Shown here: one piece after another, positions 7,071 through 13,865 of the stretch
How the letters are laid out: each line of letters starts with the position of its first letter
Numbering within the stretch: the stretch's first letter is position 1
Virus record (IMG/VR): IMGVR_UViG_3300028498_000076
Coordinates: 1 to 36,626 of that record
DNA from: a virus
Direction: 5' to 3' (one strand)
Length of the DNA: 36,626 nt
Translations under genes and position numbers: made by a program
The notes under the pieces: model-generated
Seen by the model: only the letters and a program-made list of their open reading frames with translations
Database searches by the model: none
Told to the model about the DNA's origin: nothing

Positions 7071-9032
7071 CTATGCTTGTTTCTTTATTTCCTGAGGGAT
7101 GAACTCGTTATGCATATTGTGAAGGTACGCAAGACTGGTTTCTGTATCAGCTTCATATCTTAGCTGCTCCTGATAGAATTGTAGTCTGACTTTCGCATTT
7201 GTTATAACCTCTGACCAAGTCATGACATACACTTCTATTCCTCCATCAGGGCTTACATGGACACACCCCTTAGGAGAGTTAGCATTATTTGCGGTCATCT
7301 GCGCGATTCTATCAAGCTCATTAGAAATTGCTAGAAACTTCCATTTACAATCAGATTTATTAAATCTTTCGTCTTCACTAACTGCTTGAGCATATCCCAT
7401 TATCTGAGCGATAACAGGACTGTCTATTTTCTTTTTAGGACGTTTTAACTCAACGACCAGATAGTCTTTCTGTCCTGGTCTAACTTCTACCGCTTTTGAT
7501 AGCATGAGATCTAATCTGCCTTGCCTCTCATCATTAATTAAGACATTACTATCATCTTCAGAGCGTTTTCCTAGTTCATTTAGATGTATTTTAAGAGCAT
7601 CTTCAAGGCGCTTTTCGCTAGCAGCTAATGCAAAGTGCTCATCAAAAATCCAAGACTCACTTTCCAATATTTTATGGAGCTGATCTCGCTCTAATAAAGA
7701 GTTTTTATAGTCAAATACTAAGGTATGTAACGACTCTAAGAAATCAAGACGGTCAGCTACAACCTTAGCTGATTTGATAATATGAGATAAACTAGTCTTC
7801 TCTAGAAGAGTAGCGAATTCATCTTGCTCTTCTTTATTCAAATTTAAGACTTCTGTCATAATTGCTTGCATAGCTTGAGGGTTTTCTTCAAGAGCTTGAG
7901 ATAACAACTTAAAGGTAAACTTCTTCGTCTTCTGGTTTGCCTTAGAGAACTTAGGTAAGTTGTCTTCAACTTTAGCTGCAATGATGTCAAATATTTCACG
8001 TTTTGCTATTTCTATAACACCAGGATCATTATTTTCTTGGAAAGGATATATTCCTGAATCCTTCCAACCCTGTAGTCTATGTAGTCTTTCCTTATCTTTT
8101 TTTTCTTTAAAGTGTTCATTTACTTTTTGATAGCAGGCTTCTAGTAAATTTTTACCATCTGTCATGATTTCAATCAACTCTAAACCAGACTCACTATTTA
8201 ACTTAGTAATATAGTCACTACTTAGATAAGCAGAAAATGAATATTCTAAATTTCTCACTTTATAAAGCTCAGGTTTTTGCTCTTGTAAAACAGTACCGTT
8301 GTTCTTACAAAGTAAGATTTTTTTTGACTTAATATTCGACCATTCAACGATCTTAACTGTATGCTTTCCGTCTAAGTTATCTATTGATAACTCATAATCC
8401 TCTATATGTTCTATAGCGTCTTTAGGATTGATAGGATATCCATTTACTATTATTTCGACTTCAGGAAAAGTATATAAGTGGACTGCAAAAGTCTGGGTAA
8501 GCTTTGTTTTTATATCCTCAAAATTATAGGAAGCAACTTTTTTGTTCAGCTCACTGATTGTTATAACCGACTGAGTCTCTTTTACCTTAGATATAGATGG
8601 GTTCGATATATCAAATTTATTCGCATTATCAGAATTCAAGCTTATATCTAGCTTATAAAAACCATCTTTCCTTTGATACACACTTTTCCAATCAACAATC
8701 CTGCCAAGAGAAAAGGACTTAAACCTTCCTGCACCTTTCTGTCCGTGAATAGGTCTGCCACTTTTTGTTTCTGACTTAAAAGCTTTCCACGAGTTACCGA
8801 TATAGATCAAATACGTATTGGCTTGCTCTTCTGTTATACCTTCTCCATTATCTTCTATAGTAATGGACTGGTTGCCCATGTCATTAGACTCAATACGTAC
8901 AGACACACGAGTAGCATCCGCATCTAAACTATTCCAAACAAGCTCTTCGATAGCCTGAAGTGGTGAAGCCATTGATACACGCTTGACATGATCATCAGAC
9001 AAATTAACTTCTCGTGTGTTTAAATCTGACAT
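7071..9032 (-). CDS. GHKL ATPase - PD-(D/E)xK nuclease fusion, candidate defence protein
   Basis: This 653-aa protein runs against the early operon. The N-terminal ~200 residues are a GHKL (Hsp90/MutL/gyrase-type) ATP-binding domain: E29/E30 and N34 in EELVWNSLDADA, the DNGEG loop (61-65) and the glycine-rich lid HGQKGAGRFKS (96-106). A MutL-like transducer region and helical middle follow. The C-terminus (about 450-610) looks like a restriction-type nuclease of the DUF4263/Shedu kind: LESESWIFDEHF (456-467), D508 in GRLDLML, E528 and K530 in VVELKRP, and Q543 before MGYA. Gene DNA is much more AT-rich than the phage genes (one 60-base sample, 8101-8160, has 16 G+C, against 31 in 14281-14340). 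The Shine-Dalgarno sequence is weak. Domains are seen; the defence role is inferred. Confidence 0.8.
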   Translation of the reverse strand: MSDLNTREVNLSDDHVKRVSMASPLQAIEELVWNSLDADATRVSVRIESNDMGNQSITIEDNGEGITEEQANTYLIYIGNSWKAFKSETKSGRPIHGQKGAGRFKSFSLGRIVDWKSVYQRKDGFYKLDISLNSDNANKFDISNPSISKVKETQSVITISELNKKVASYNFEDIKTKLTQTFAVHLYTFPEVEIIVNGYPINPKDAIEHIEDYELSIDNLDGKHTVKIVEWSNIKSKKILLCKNNGTVLQEQKPELYKVRNLEYSFSAYLSSDYITKLNSESGLELIEIMTDGKNLLEACYQKVNEHFKEKKDKERLHRLQGWKDSGIYPFQENNDPGVIEIAKREIFDIIAAKVEDNLPKFSKANQKTKKFTFKLLSQALEENPQAMQAIMTEVLNLNKEEQDEFATLLEKTSLSHIIKSAKVVADRLDFLESLHTLVFDYKNSLLERDQLHKILESESWIFDEHFALAASEKRLEDALKIHLNELGKRSEDDSNVLINDERQGRLDLMLSKAVEVRPGQKDYLVVELKRPKKKIDSPVIAQIMGYAQAVSEDERFNKSDCKWKFLAISNELDRIAQMTANNANSPKGCVHVSPDGGIEVYVMTWSEVITNAKVRLQFYQEQLRYEADTETSLAYLHNMHNEFIPQEIKKQA

Positions 9033-9286
9033 AGCGTTAACCTGTTGATGAAATAATGTTCATTAAAAATAGTTTTATTGTTTAATTTTAATGTAAAGCT
9101 AATAAATAATCTAACTTCTTTTCATGAAATTAATAATTAAGTTGTAGGTAATAATAAACACTACCTTATCGCTATAATAATAGATATATTTATCATGCGG
9201 TTACGCTAGATTTTACACAGCATACCATTTTATAAACTGTACTCTCACTATATGCAATAATACTAGTCAAATATTAGGAGCTGCTC
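9033..9286. other. AT-rich divergent intergenic region of the cargo island
   Basis: These 254 bases separate the leftward GHKL-nuclease gene from the rightward membrane-protein gene and hold no ORF I would call. A TTTACA (minus strand, 9097-9092) could be a -35 for the leftward gene, but its -10 is poor. TATAAT at 9173-9178 is a good rightward -10 without a matching -35. The pair probably have independent promoters here. Confidence 0.35.
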
Positions 9287-9880
9287 ATGCAAGAGTTACT
9301 ACAGTTACCACTTCAAGTGCAAGCTACGCTAGTCGCGGGCTATCTTGGATATGCCTTATTAAAACGTGACTATCGAAAAACTGAAAAAGTAACTGATATA
9401 TGGCTTTTAGTGCTAGTACTAGGATTGCCGACAGCTATTATCTTATACCTTTATACATCAACATTAGCTTACATATCAGTATTTTCAGGACCTTTATTTG
9501 CTTATGCTTGGATAAAGTGGCTAGGCCCTTTGTGGAGGAAGTTTCTATATAAAAATAATGTTAGTCACCATATCAATGACGGTGATGTATGGAAAACTCT
9601 CTCAGCGGATAAAGAGGTAACAGCGACACAGATTAAACTTTTTAACAATAATGGTAGTTGTTATATGTGTCTTGATACATCTGAATTTGATGGTCAGCCG
9701 TTCGCGCCTTTTATTATGGATGATGATGGTATCGCGTTTTACGTGACTCATGTCATAAAAAAAGACGAAAACGATTGGGATAAAATTGATGGGGTTATAT
9801 CAGATCTTGGTCATGGCAGTATGATTACTTACTTTCCTAGAAATGATATAAAATTTTTAGAAATGCGCTATATAAAGTAA
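9287..9880 (+). CDS. Membrane-anchored protein of the cargo island
   Basis: This 197-aa protein has hydrophobic stretches at about residues 10-26 and 39-80 (the second long enough for two passes, around a PTAI turn). A soluble, acidic C-terminal domain of about 110 residues follows (GDVWKTLSADKE, FAPFIMDDDGIAFYVTHV), probably cytoplasmic. AGGAG precedes the ATG. It lies beside a candidate defence gene but on the opposite strand. I do not recognise the family. It could be a second defence or exclusion factor or an unrelated moron. Confidence 0.65.
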   Translation: MQELLQLPLQVQATLVAGYLGYALLKRDYRKTEKVTDIWLLVLVLGLPTAIILYLYTSTLAYISVFSGPLFAYAWIKWLGPLWRKFLYKNNVSHHINDGDVWKTLSADKEVTATQIKLFNNNGSCYMCLDTSEFDGQPFAPFIMDDDGIAFYVTHVIKKDENDWDKIDGVISDLGHGSMITYFPRNDIKFLEMRYIK

Positions 9881-9901
9881 CTTCAAGTAGTAGTATTAGA
9901 A

Positions 9902-10057
9902 TTACTTTTTAGGCTTCTCAGGCAGTGGGATTGATCTAAGTGGTGGCGATGATGTCCGACCTTGGTCGGTAGACTTTTTGTTTCCCCCTTGGTCTGATTC
10001 AATAATAACTTTCCTTCTATCTTCTGAATTTCTACCACTATTTTTTGGATCACTCAT
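9902..10057 (-). CDS. Small basic-polar protein, 51 aa
   Basis: The start is set at 10057 because AAGGAAGG sits directly before this ATG on the minus strand; a longer in-frame start at 10135 lacks such a site. The product is highly polar and probably disordered (MSDPKNSGRNSEDRRKV, ending PLRSIPLPEKPKK), with a proline-rich C-terminus. It converges on the membrane-protein gene with 21 bases between their stops. Function unknown. Confidence 0.5.
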   Translation of the reverse strand: MSDPKNSGRNSEDRRKVIIESDQGGNKKSTDQGRTSSPPLRSIPLPEKPKK

Positions 10058-10170
10058 ACTTCCTTCCTTATGATTTAATGGATAAGATGCCGATAGATGA
10101 AGCTTATAGGCTGTTTTAAATTTATGCCATACCACAATGAATGTAAAGACTTAACTTACGCCTACTACAT

Positions 10171-10220
10171 AAACATAAAAAACCCGCTATCACGCACCTG
10201 ATAGCGGGTTTTTTATGTTT
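10171..10220. terminator. Bidirectional intrinsic terminator closing the cargo island
   Basis: A perfect 22-bp stem (10171-10192 with 10199-10220) with a 6-base loop (CGCACC). Its core CCCGCTATCA/TGATAGCGGG is flanked by A6 and T6 tracts. It can terminate in both directions and separates the cargo genes from the gemA-mor unit. Confidence 0.9.
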
Positions 10221-10274
10221 AGAACTAATGTTTAAAATAATTTTGGCTCATAACTCTAAACACTCCCTTTTGGA

Positions 10275-10280
10275 TATAAT
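10275..10280 (+). promoter_or_regulatory. Candidate -10 element for gemA-mor
   Basis: A perfect TATAAT lies 40 bases upstream of the chosen gemA start, immediately after a strong terminator. I see no good -35 at 15-19 bases, and no CTCGGAAC activator motif 40 bases upstream. The unit therefore needs its own promoter, possibly a weak or activator-dependent middle promoter. Confidence 0.35.
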
Positions 10281-10319
10281 GACAAATATCCAATAAATCA
10301 TGTGTTTATGAGGTCTGCG

Positions 10320-10760
10320 ATGGCGTATTCTCCCCAAAAAAAGAAGATGATGCAACTGGTGCATATCGGCAAAAATAAGCTGGGGCTGGATGACGGCACA
10401 TATCGCGAGATGCTATATCAAATGACAGGTAAAAACTCAAGTAAAGACTGCACAGCAGCGTCGCTACGTAAAGTCGTCGATCACATGGAGCAGCACGGCT
10501 TTACCGTGACACCCGCCAAAAAACATCAGACCAAAAAGCCAGACGCAGCGGCTGCCAAAAAAGCATTGGTAGACAAGATTGAAGCGCTACTCACTGTTGG
10601 CAAAAAGCCGTGGGAATATGCAGAGACAATGGCAAAACATATGTACAAAGTCGATGCGCTAACGTTTTGTACACCCCGTCAGCTGCGCGGTATTGTCACG
10701 GCTTTGACCAAGCACAATCAAAAAATGGCTAAGCTTACGGAGGTGCAAGCTGATGCCTGA
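10320..10760 (+). CDS. gemA: GemA-like regulatory protein (Mu gp16 family)
   Basis: This 146-aa protein starts near MAYSPQKKKMMQLVHIGK, matching the family pattern 'Kr.LiqlvHvgkr.LGLDDdtYR' (here NKLGLDDGTYREML). A conserved second segment reads TPRQLRGIVTALTKH. In Mu, GemA alters host gene expression and DNA supercoiling. ATG 10320 is preferred over in-frame GTG 10302 and ATG 10308 because GAGG lies 6 bases before it and the family begins here. The stop overlaps the activator gene by 8 bases. Confidence 0.85.
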   Translation: MAYSPQKKKMMQLVHIGKNKLGLDDGTYREMLYQMTGKNSSKDCTAASLRKVVDHMEQHGFTVTPAKKHQTKKPDAAAAKKALVDKIEALLTVGKKPWEYAETMAKHMYKVDALTFCTPRQLRGIVTALTKHNQKMAKLTEVQADA

Positions 10761-11163
10761 TCGTCATCATACTAAAACCTATCAAGAACTAGCAATGCTG
10801 CTCGGTCAAGAGACTGCTGATCAACTGGTGACAGCGTACCGTGGTCAAGAGTTGCATATTCCTCCCATAAAAAAACTAACGACTAATCATAGGTTGGTGC
10901 TGCTGCTAGGTGATGACATTGCTCGCCGCTTATGCCATTACTGGGGTAACACTACTTTAACGTTACCGATGCAGCTAACGAAAAAAATTAAGCAGCGCAA
11001 TGCAAGCATTGTAGAGCAGTATAAAGCAGGTGCAACGAGTAATCAGTTGGCGGCGGGGTATGCTATTACAAGTCGTCATGTACGTAAGATTGTGCAACAG
11101 CATAATGATGCGCAAGCTAAAGAGGCTTATGCCCGTGTGCAGTACCAGCTGTTTGATCATTAA
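10753..11163 (+). CDS. mor: Mor/C-family activator of late transcription
   Basis: This 136-aa protein matches the Mor/C family. LCHYWGNTTLTLPMQL (60-75) is the dimerisation helix and beta strand ('GG..lYIP' in Mu), and IVEQYKAGATSNQLAAGYAI (86-105) continuing into TSRHVRKIVQQ is the C-terminal helix-turn-helix. In Mu, Mor activates the middle promoter and C the late ones. Only one such gene is seen here, so it probably activates the three late promoters at 11242, 19233 and 29051. Residues 13-37 and 48-72 look like two copies of the same segment. It overlaps gemA by 8 bases and is followed by a terminator. Confidence 0.85.
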   Translation: MPDRHHTKTYQELAMLLGQETADQLVTAYRGQELHIPPIKKLTTNHRLVLLLGDDIARRLCHYWGNTTLTLPMQLTKKIKQRNASIVEQYKAGATSNQLAAGYAITSRHVRKIVQQHNDAQAKEAYARVQYQLFDH

Positions 11164-11186
11164 CCTTAAACTCTAAGATTGTCCTT

Positions 11187-11220
11187 GCCGTTAGATATTG
11201 GCGTATCTAACGGCTTTTTT
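11187..11220 (+). terminator. Intrinsic terminator after mor
   Basis: GCCGTTAGATA (11187-11197) pairs with TATCTAACGGC (11204-11214) around a 6-base loop and is followed by six T residues. It ends the gemA-mor transcript 24 bases after the mor stop, just before the first late promoter. Confidence 0.9.
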
Positions 11221-11241
11221 GTGTCTGCAAATAATTAAAAA

Positions 11242-11287
11242 CTCGGAACTATTACCCCCGTGTTTTGGGCACTGGCTTTGAGATGAT
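11242..11287 (+). promoter_or_regulatory. Late promoter 1, activator site plus -10
   Basis: CTCGGAACT at 11242-11250 followed by N4 and CCCCCG. GATGAT begins exactly 40 bases later (11282-11287) as a -10-like hexamer. The same element occurs at 19233 and 29051. If GATGAT is the -10, the site covers about -52 to -34, the location of Mor and C sites in Mu. It drives the lysis and DNA-packaging operon. No good -35 is needed or seen. Confidence 0.75.
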
Positions 11288-11337
11288 AGCGGTATTGCAC
11301 AACTTTACTATCCTATTATCTGACTGCCGAGCTGACT

Positions 11338-11988
11338 ATGACCCAAACTGTATTAACCGAGAAAGAATTTTTTGATTGGATGCGCTCACAACAAGCCGAT
11401 AAGCGGTTGACGCAAATTATGGTCAATGGTGCAAATGAGCTACTGGCACTAACTGATCCAGCTGAATTAAAAGCTATTTTGGCTAAGGTGAATGGTTGGT
11501 CTAATGGCGAAGAGATGAGCCTGTCTGATGATGGTATGGCACTGCTTAATGAATTTGAGGGATTCCGTACGCATCCTTACCTTGATACTGCCAAAAAACC
11601 GACCATCGGCTATGGCTCAACATACTATCCTGATGGTCGCGCAGTAAGTATGAATGATAAGCCTGTTACGCGTAGCGAGGCTGCACACATCAAACAGGTA
11701 GTGCTCAACCAAGACTTTAGCCCTGCCGTCAATATGATGTTTGCTGATGAGATTGAGCGCGGTGAGCTGACGCAAAATATGTTTGATGCGTTGATATCGC
11801 TAGTCTACAACATCGGCATTATGGGGCTGAAAGGCTCTAGTGTCTATCGCAACATTAAAGCAGGTAAATATGCTGCCGCCGCTGATAGCTTCTTACCCTT
11901 TAATAAAGTCCGCAAAAATGGTGTGCTGGAGTTTGAGCCTGGTCTAGCAACTCGTCGTGAAAAAGAGCGCGCGTTGTTTTTGGCATAA
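11338..11988 (+). CDS. T4-type lysozyme (GH24 endolysin)
   Basis: This 216-aa muramidase cleaves peptidoglycan at lysis. The catalytic triad is visible as E74 in NEFEGFR, D83 in YLDTAKKPT and T89 just before IGYGS, the E-8aa-D-5aa-T spacing of lambdoid and P22-type enzymes. Conserved downstream segments are NMFDALISLVYNIG (about 147-160) and TRREKERALFL at the end. A helical extension of about 65 residues precedes the domain; it is not a signal peptide, so export should depend on the holin. First gene of late operon 1. Confidence 0.92.
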   Translation: MTQTVLTEKEFFDWMRSQQADKRLTQIMVNGANELLALTDPAELKAILAKVNGWSNGEEMSLSDDGMALLNEFEGFRTHPYLDTAKKPTIGYGSTYYPDGRAVSMNDKPVTRSEAAHIKQVVLNQDFSPAVNMMFADEIERGELTQNMFDALISLVYNIGIMGLKGSSVYRNIKAGKYAAAADSFLPFNKVRKNGVLEFEPGLATRREKERALFLA

Positions 11989-11998
11989 GTAGGGATTT

Positions 11999-12097
11999 AT
12001 GAATTGCTTTAAGAAGTTAAAGAACGCACTGGCAGTCATTAGATGGCTAGTGCAGCTGCTCATACGCTTAGCCAAATACAATAAGGACAGGTCATGA
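11999..12097 (+). CDS. Very small hydrophobic-basic protein in the lysis cluster (32 aa)
   Basis: The ORF reads MNCFKKLKNALAVIRWLVQL and continues LIRLAKYNKDRS. GGGA lies 4 bases before the ATG. It starts 11 bases after the lysozyme stop, and its TGA overlaps the ATG of the holin-like gene (ATGA, 12094-12097). The middle (about 10-24) could be a short membrane or amphipathic helix flanked by Lys/Arg. The coupling suggests it is translated. A role in lysis timing or only as a translational coupler is inference. Confidence 0.45.
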   Translation: MNCFKKLKNALAVIRWLVQLLIRLAKYNKDRS

Positions 12098-12474
12098 CAG
12101 ACAACTGTGAGCCACAAAATACAGAGCACTTTGGTTTTGATAAAACCAGTGGCTCTGATGAAAGTTACATTCGCCAGCTGACCGTTGATGAATTACCAAA
12201 GCATACAAATAGCTTTGACGTACAAGGGACGGGTAATTACTTACCCGCTCAATATGGACAGGTGAAGGCTGAGCCTAAGCATTGGTATCAGTCAAAAACC
12301 ATTTGGTTTAACTTGATCGTCACTGCTGCGACCCTTGCTAGCTCTGCAACACCAGCGCTTGAACAACACATGAGTGCAGAGGTCTATGGCGTAATCGCTT
12401 CAGGTGTCTCCTTTATTAACGCTATCTTGCGCCTAGTCACGGGCAAGCCAATCAAAGGCGGTGGCAATGGGTGA
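12094..12474 (+). CDS. Putative holin
   Basis: This 126-aa protein has a polar N-terminal ~60 residues, then KHWYQSKTIWFNLIVTAATL (about 62-81) leading into a first membrane span, a short polar turn (EQHMSAE), and a second span VYGVIASGVSFINAILRLV (about 97-115) with a basic tail (GKPIKG). The pattern 'W.SKT.WFN' plus two helices and 'IILR..T..PI' is typical of small phage holins. Its place next to the endolysin supports this. Some relatives have a shorter N-terminus. Confidence 0.7.
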   Translation: MTDNCEPQNTEHFGFDKTSGSDESYIRQLTVDELPKHTNSFDVQGTGNYLPAQYGQVKAEPKHWYQSKTIWFNLIVTAATLASSATPALEQHMSAEVYGVIASGVSFINAILRLVTGKPIKGGGNG

Positions 12475-12664
12475 CATTATTGATGATGCCAACAAAATCG
12501 CTGCTGTGCATCTAAATGCTGCTTTATCACATATCAAAACCCCAGCGGCTAACGATATTACAGATTGTATCGACTGTGATGATCCTATAGGCGCATTGCG
12601 TAAAGCTGCTGCACCGCACGCCATACGTTGTGCTGAGTGTCAAGGCTACCATGATAAGGACTGA
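12467..12664 (+). CDS. TraR/DksA-type C4 zinc-finger protein
   Basis: This 65-aa protein has the DksA/TraR pattern: an N-terminal helix (GDIIDDANKIAAVHLNAALS) and a four-cysteine finger, CIDCDDPIG near 36-44 and CAECQGYHD near 55-63. Short TraR-like proteins bind the RNA polymerase secondary channel and are common in phage late operons. ATG 12467 is chosen over GTG 12461, with AAAGG a few bases upstream. It overlaps the holin gene by 8 bases. Confidence 0.8.
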   Translation: MGDIIDDANKIAAVHLNAALSHIKTPAANDITDCIDCDDPIGALRKAAAPHAIRCAECQGYHDKD

Positions 12665-12666
12665 CG

Positions 12667-12999
12667 ATGATATTAGAGCTAGATACCTATCAAGCGATTG
12701 GAATTGCTTTGACCATCGCAGGCTCAATTTTGGGCGCAGGAAAGGCACTTTTTGCCCGTTTTGATGCGTCATTGCGCGAGCGTGATGATGGCCTTAAACA
12801 TGATTTGAATCAGCTATCTAATCAGATGGCTAACGAGTCCAATGCTATCCGTAAACTTGATCGTGAGATGCTAGAGCTAAAAGCAGAACTACCACGCGAA
12901 TATGTCGCCAAGGCTGATTTCATCCGCTCTTTTACAGTAGTGGAAGGCAAGATTGACGCCGTCTATAACTTGATTATCCAGCAAAAAAATAAGGAATGA
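12667..12999 (+). CDS. Mu gp25-like membrane/coiled-coil protein (DUF2730)
   Basis: This 110-aa protein has one N-terminal membrane span (YQAIGIALTIAGSILGAGKA, about 8-27) and a long charged coiled coil (LKHDLNQLSNQMANESNAIR, then KLDREMLELKAEL). This is the architecture of the DUF2730 family found at the same place in Mu (gp25), between lysis and terminase genes. It may take part in lysis, like a spanin-associated component. Starts 2 bases after the zinc-finger stop. Confidence 0.7.
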   Translation: MILELDTYQAIGIALTIAGSILGAGKALFARFDASLRERDDGLKHDLNQLSNQMANESNAIRKLDREMLELKAELPREYVAKADFIRSFTVVEGKIDAVYNLIIQQKNKE

Positions 13000-13001
13000 T
13001 G

Positions 13002-13313
13002 ATGTCCGTTGATATGGCAAAAAGTCGCCGAGAAGGTATGCGCTGGCATCTGCTCAATGCTCTAGATAAAGCACGTCCGCTAGGGGCTATAGATACATTA
13101 CTACTTGATGTAGTGCGCTGTATCTATCCTGATACGACTAAAAAAGAGCTGCACAGTCAATTGGACTACCTTGATAATAAATCGCTTGTAGTACTGGTTA
13201 AACGTCCTGATGGTCATTGGCACAGCTGCCTAAACAGCAACGGTGTCGATATGGTCGAATACACCGTGGATTGTCCTTTGGGTATTGCGCGTCCTGAAAA
13301 GTACTGGGGTTAG
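13002..13313 (+). CDS. Mu gp26-like winged-helix protein
   Basis: This 103-aa protein contains a winged helix-turn-helix: REGMRWHLLNALDKARP, then LLDVVRCIYPDTTKKELHSQ and LDYLDNKSLVVLVKRPDGHW. This is the usual content of the gene just before the small terminase gene in Mu-like phages (gp26). Three ATGs occur in a row in frame (12996, 12999, 13002); AAGGA at 12991-12995 best fits the third. Confidence 0.7.
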   Translation: MSVDMAKSRREGMRWHLLNALDKARPLGAIDTLLLDVVRCIYPDTTKKELHSQLDYLDNKSLVVLVKRPDGHWHSCLNSNGVDMVEYTVDCPLGIARPEKYWG

Positions 13314-13316
13314 AAA

Positions 13317-13865
13317 ATGGCACGTGAAAGCGCAGTAGATCAGCTAAGTTCTGAGCATTTGGAGCTATTAAAAGTACGCCTTGAAGACTCAGGGTTTCAA
13401 GACTATCAAGAGCTTACAGACTGGCTGACCGAGCTTGGCTATCAGATTAGTAAGTCATCTGTCCATCGCTTTGGCAAAAAGCATGAACAGAAGATGCAAG
13501 CGGTGTCATTGTCTACGCAAGCGGCTATCTATATGGCTGAGCGCAATCCTGATGATGCAGGCGCGCTATCGTCTACCGTTGTTACGATGATGCAGTCAGA
13601 GTTTTTTAACGCGCTGGTACAACTGCAAAGCCTAGATGATGATAAAGATATTAATCCAATGGATCGTTTAGCGGCACTGTCTAAAGTCAGTAAAGGCATT
13701 GCGGAACTGTCCAAAGCATCGGTCAATCAAAAAAAGCACCAGATTGAAGTACGAGACAAAGCCAATGCTGCTGCTGATAAGGTTGAGCAGCTGGCAAGTA
13801 AAGGTGGTCTGAGTGGCAAGGCGGTACAAGAAATACGTAAAGCGATACTAGGGATTGCAGACTGA
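13317..13865 (+). CDS. Small terminase subunit, Mu gp27-like (DUF3486)
   Basis: This 182-aa protein is recognisable as DUF3486 by its N-terminal HTH region (AVDQLSSEHLELLKVRLEDS, YQELTDWLTELGYQISKSSV, HRFGKKHE) and helical C-terminus ending GLSGKAVQEIRKAILGI. In Mu the protein acts as the small terminase that recognises the packaging region and loads the motor. It overlaps the large subunit by one base (TGATG). Confidence 0.85.
   Translation: MARESAVDQLSSEHLELLKVRLEDSGFQDYQELTDWLTELGYQISKSSVHRFGKKHEQKMQAVSLSTQAAIYMAERNPDDAGALSSTVVTMMQSEFFNALVQLQSLDDDKDINPMDRLAALSKVSKGIAELSKASVNQKKHQIEVRDKANAAADKVEQLASKGGLSGKAVQEIRKAILGIAD

Noticed and set aside
10058-10135. Longer start (10135) for the 51-aa reverse-strand protein
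   Set aside because: AAGGAAGG lies right before the ATG at 10057, while the longer start lacks a ribosome site.
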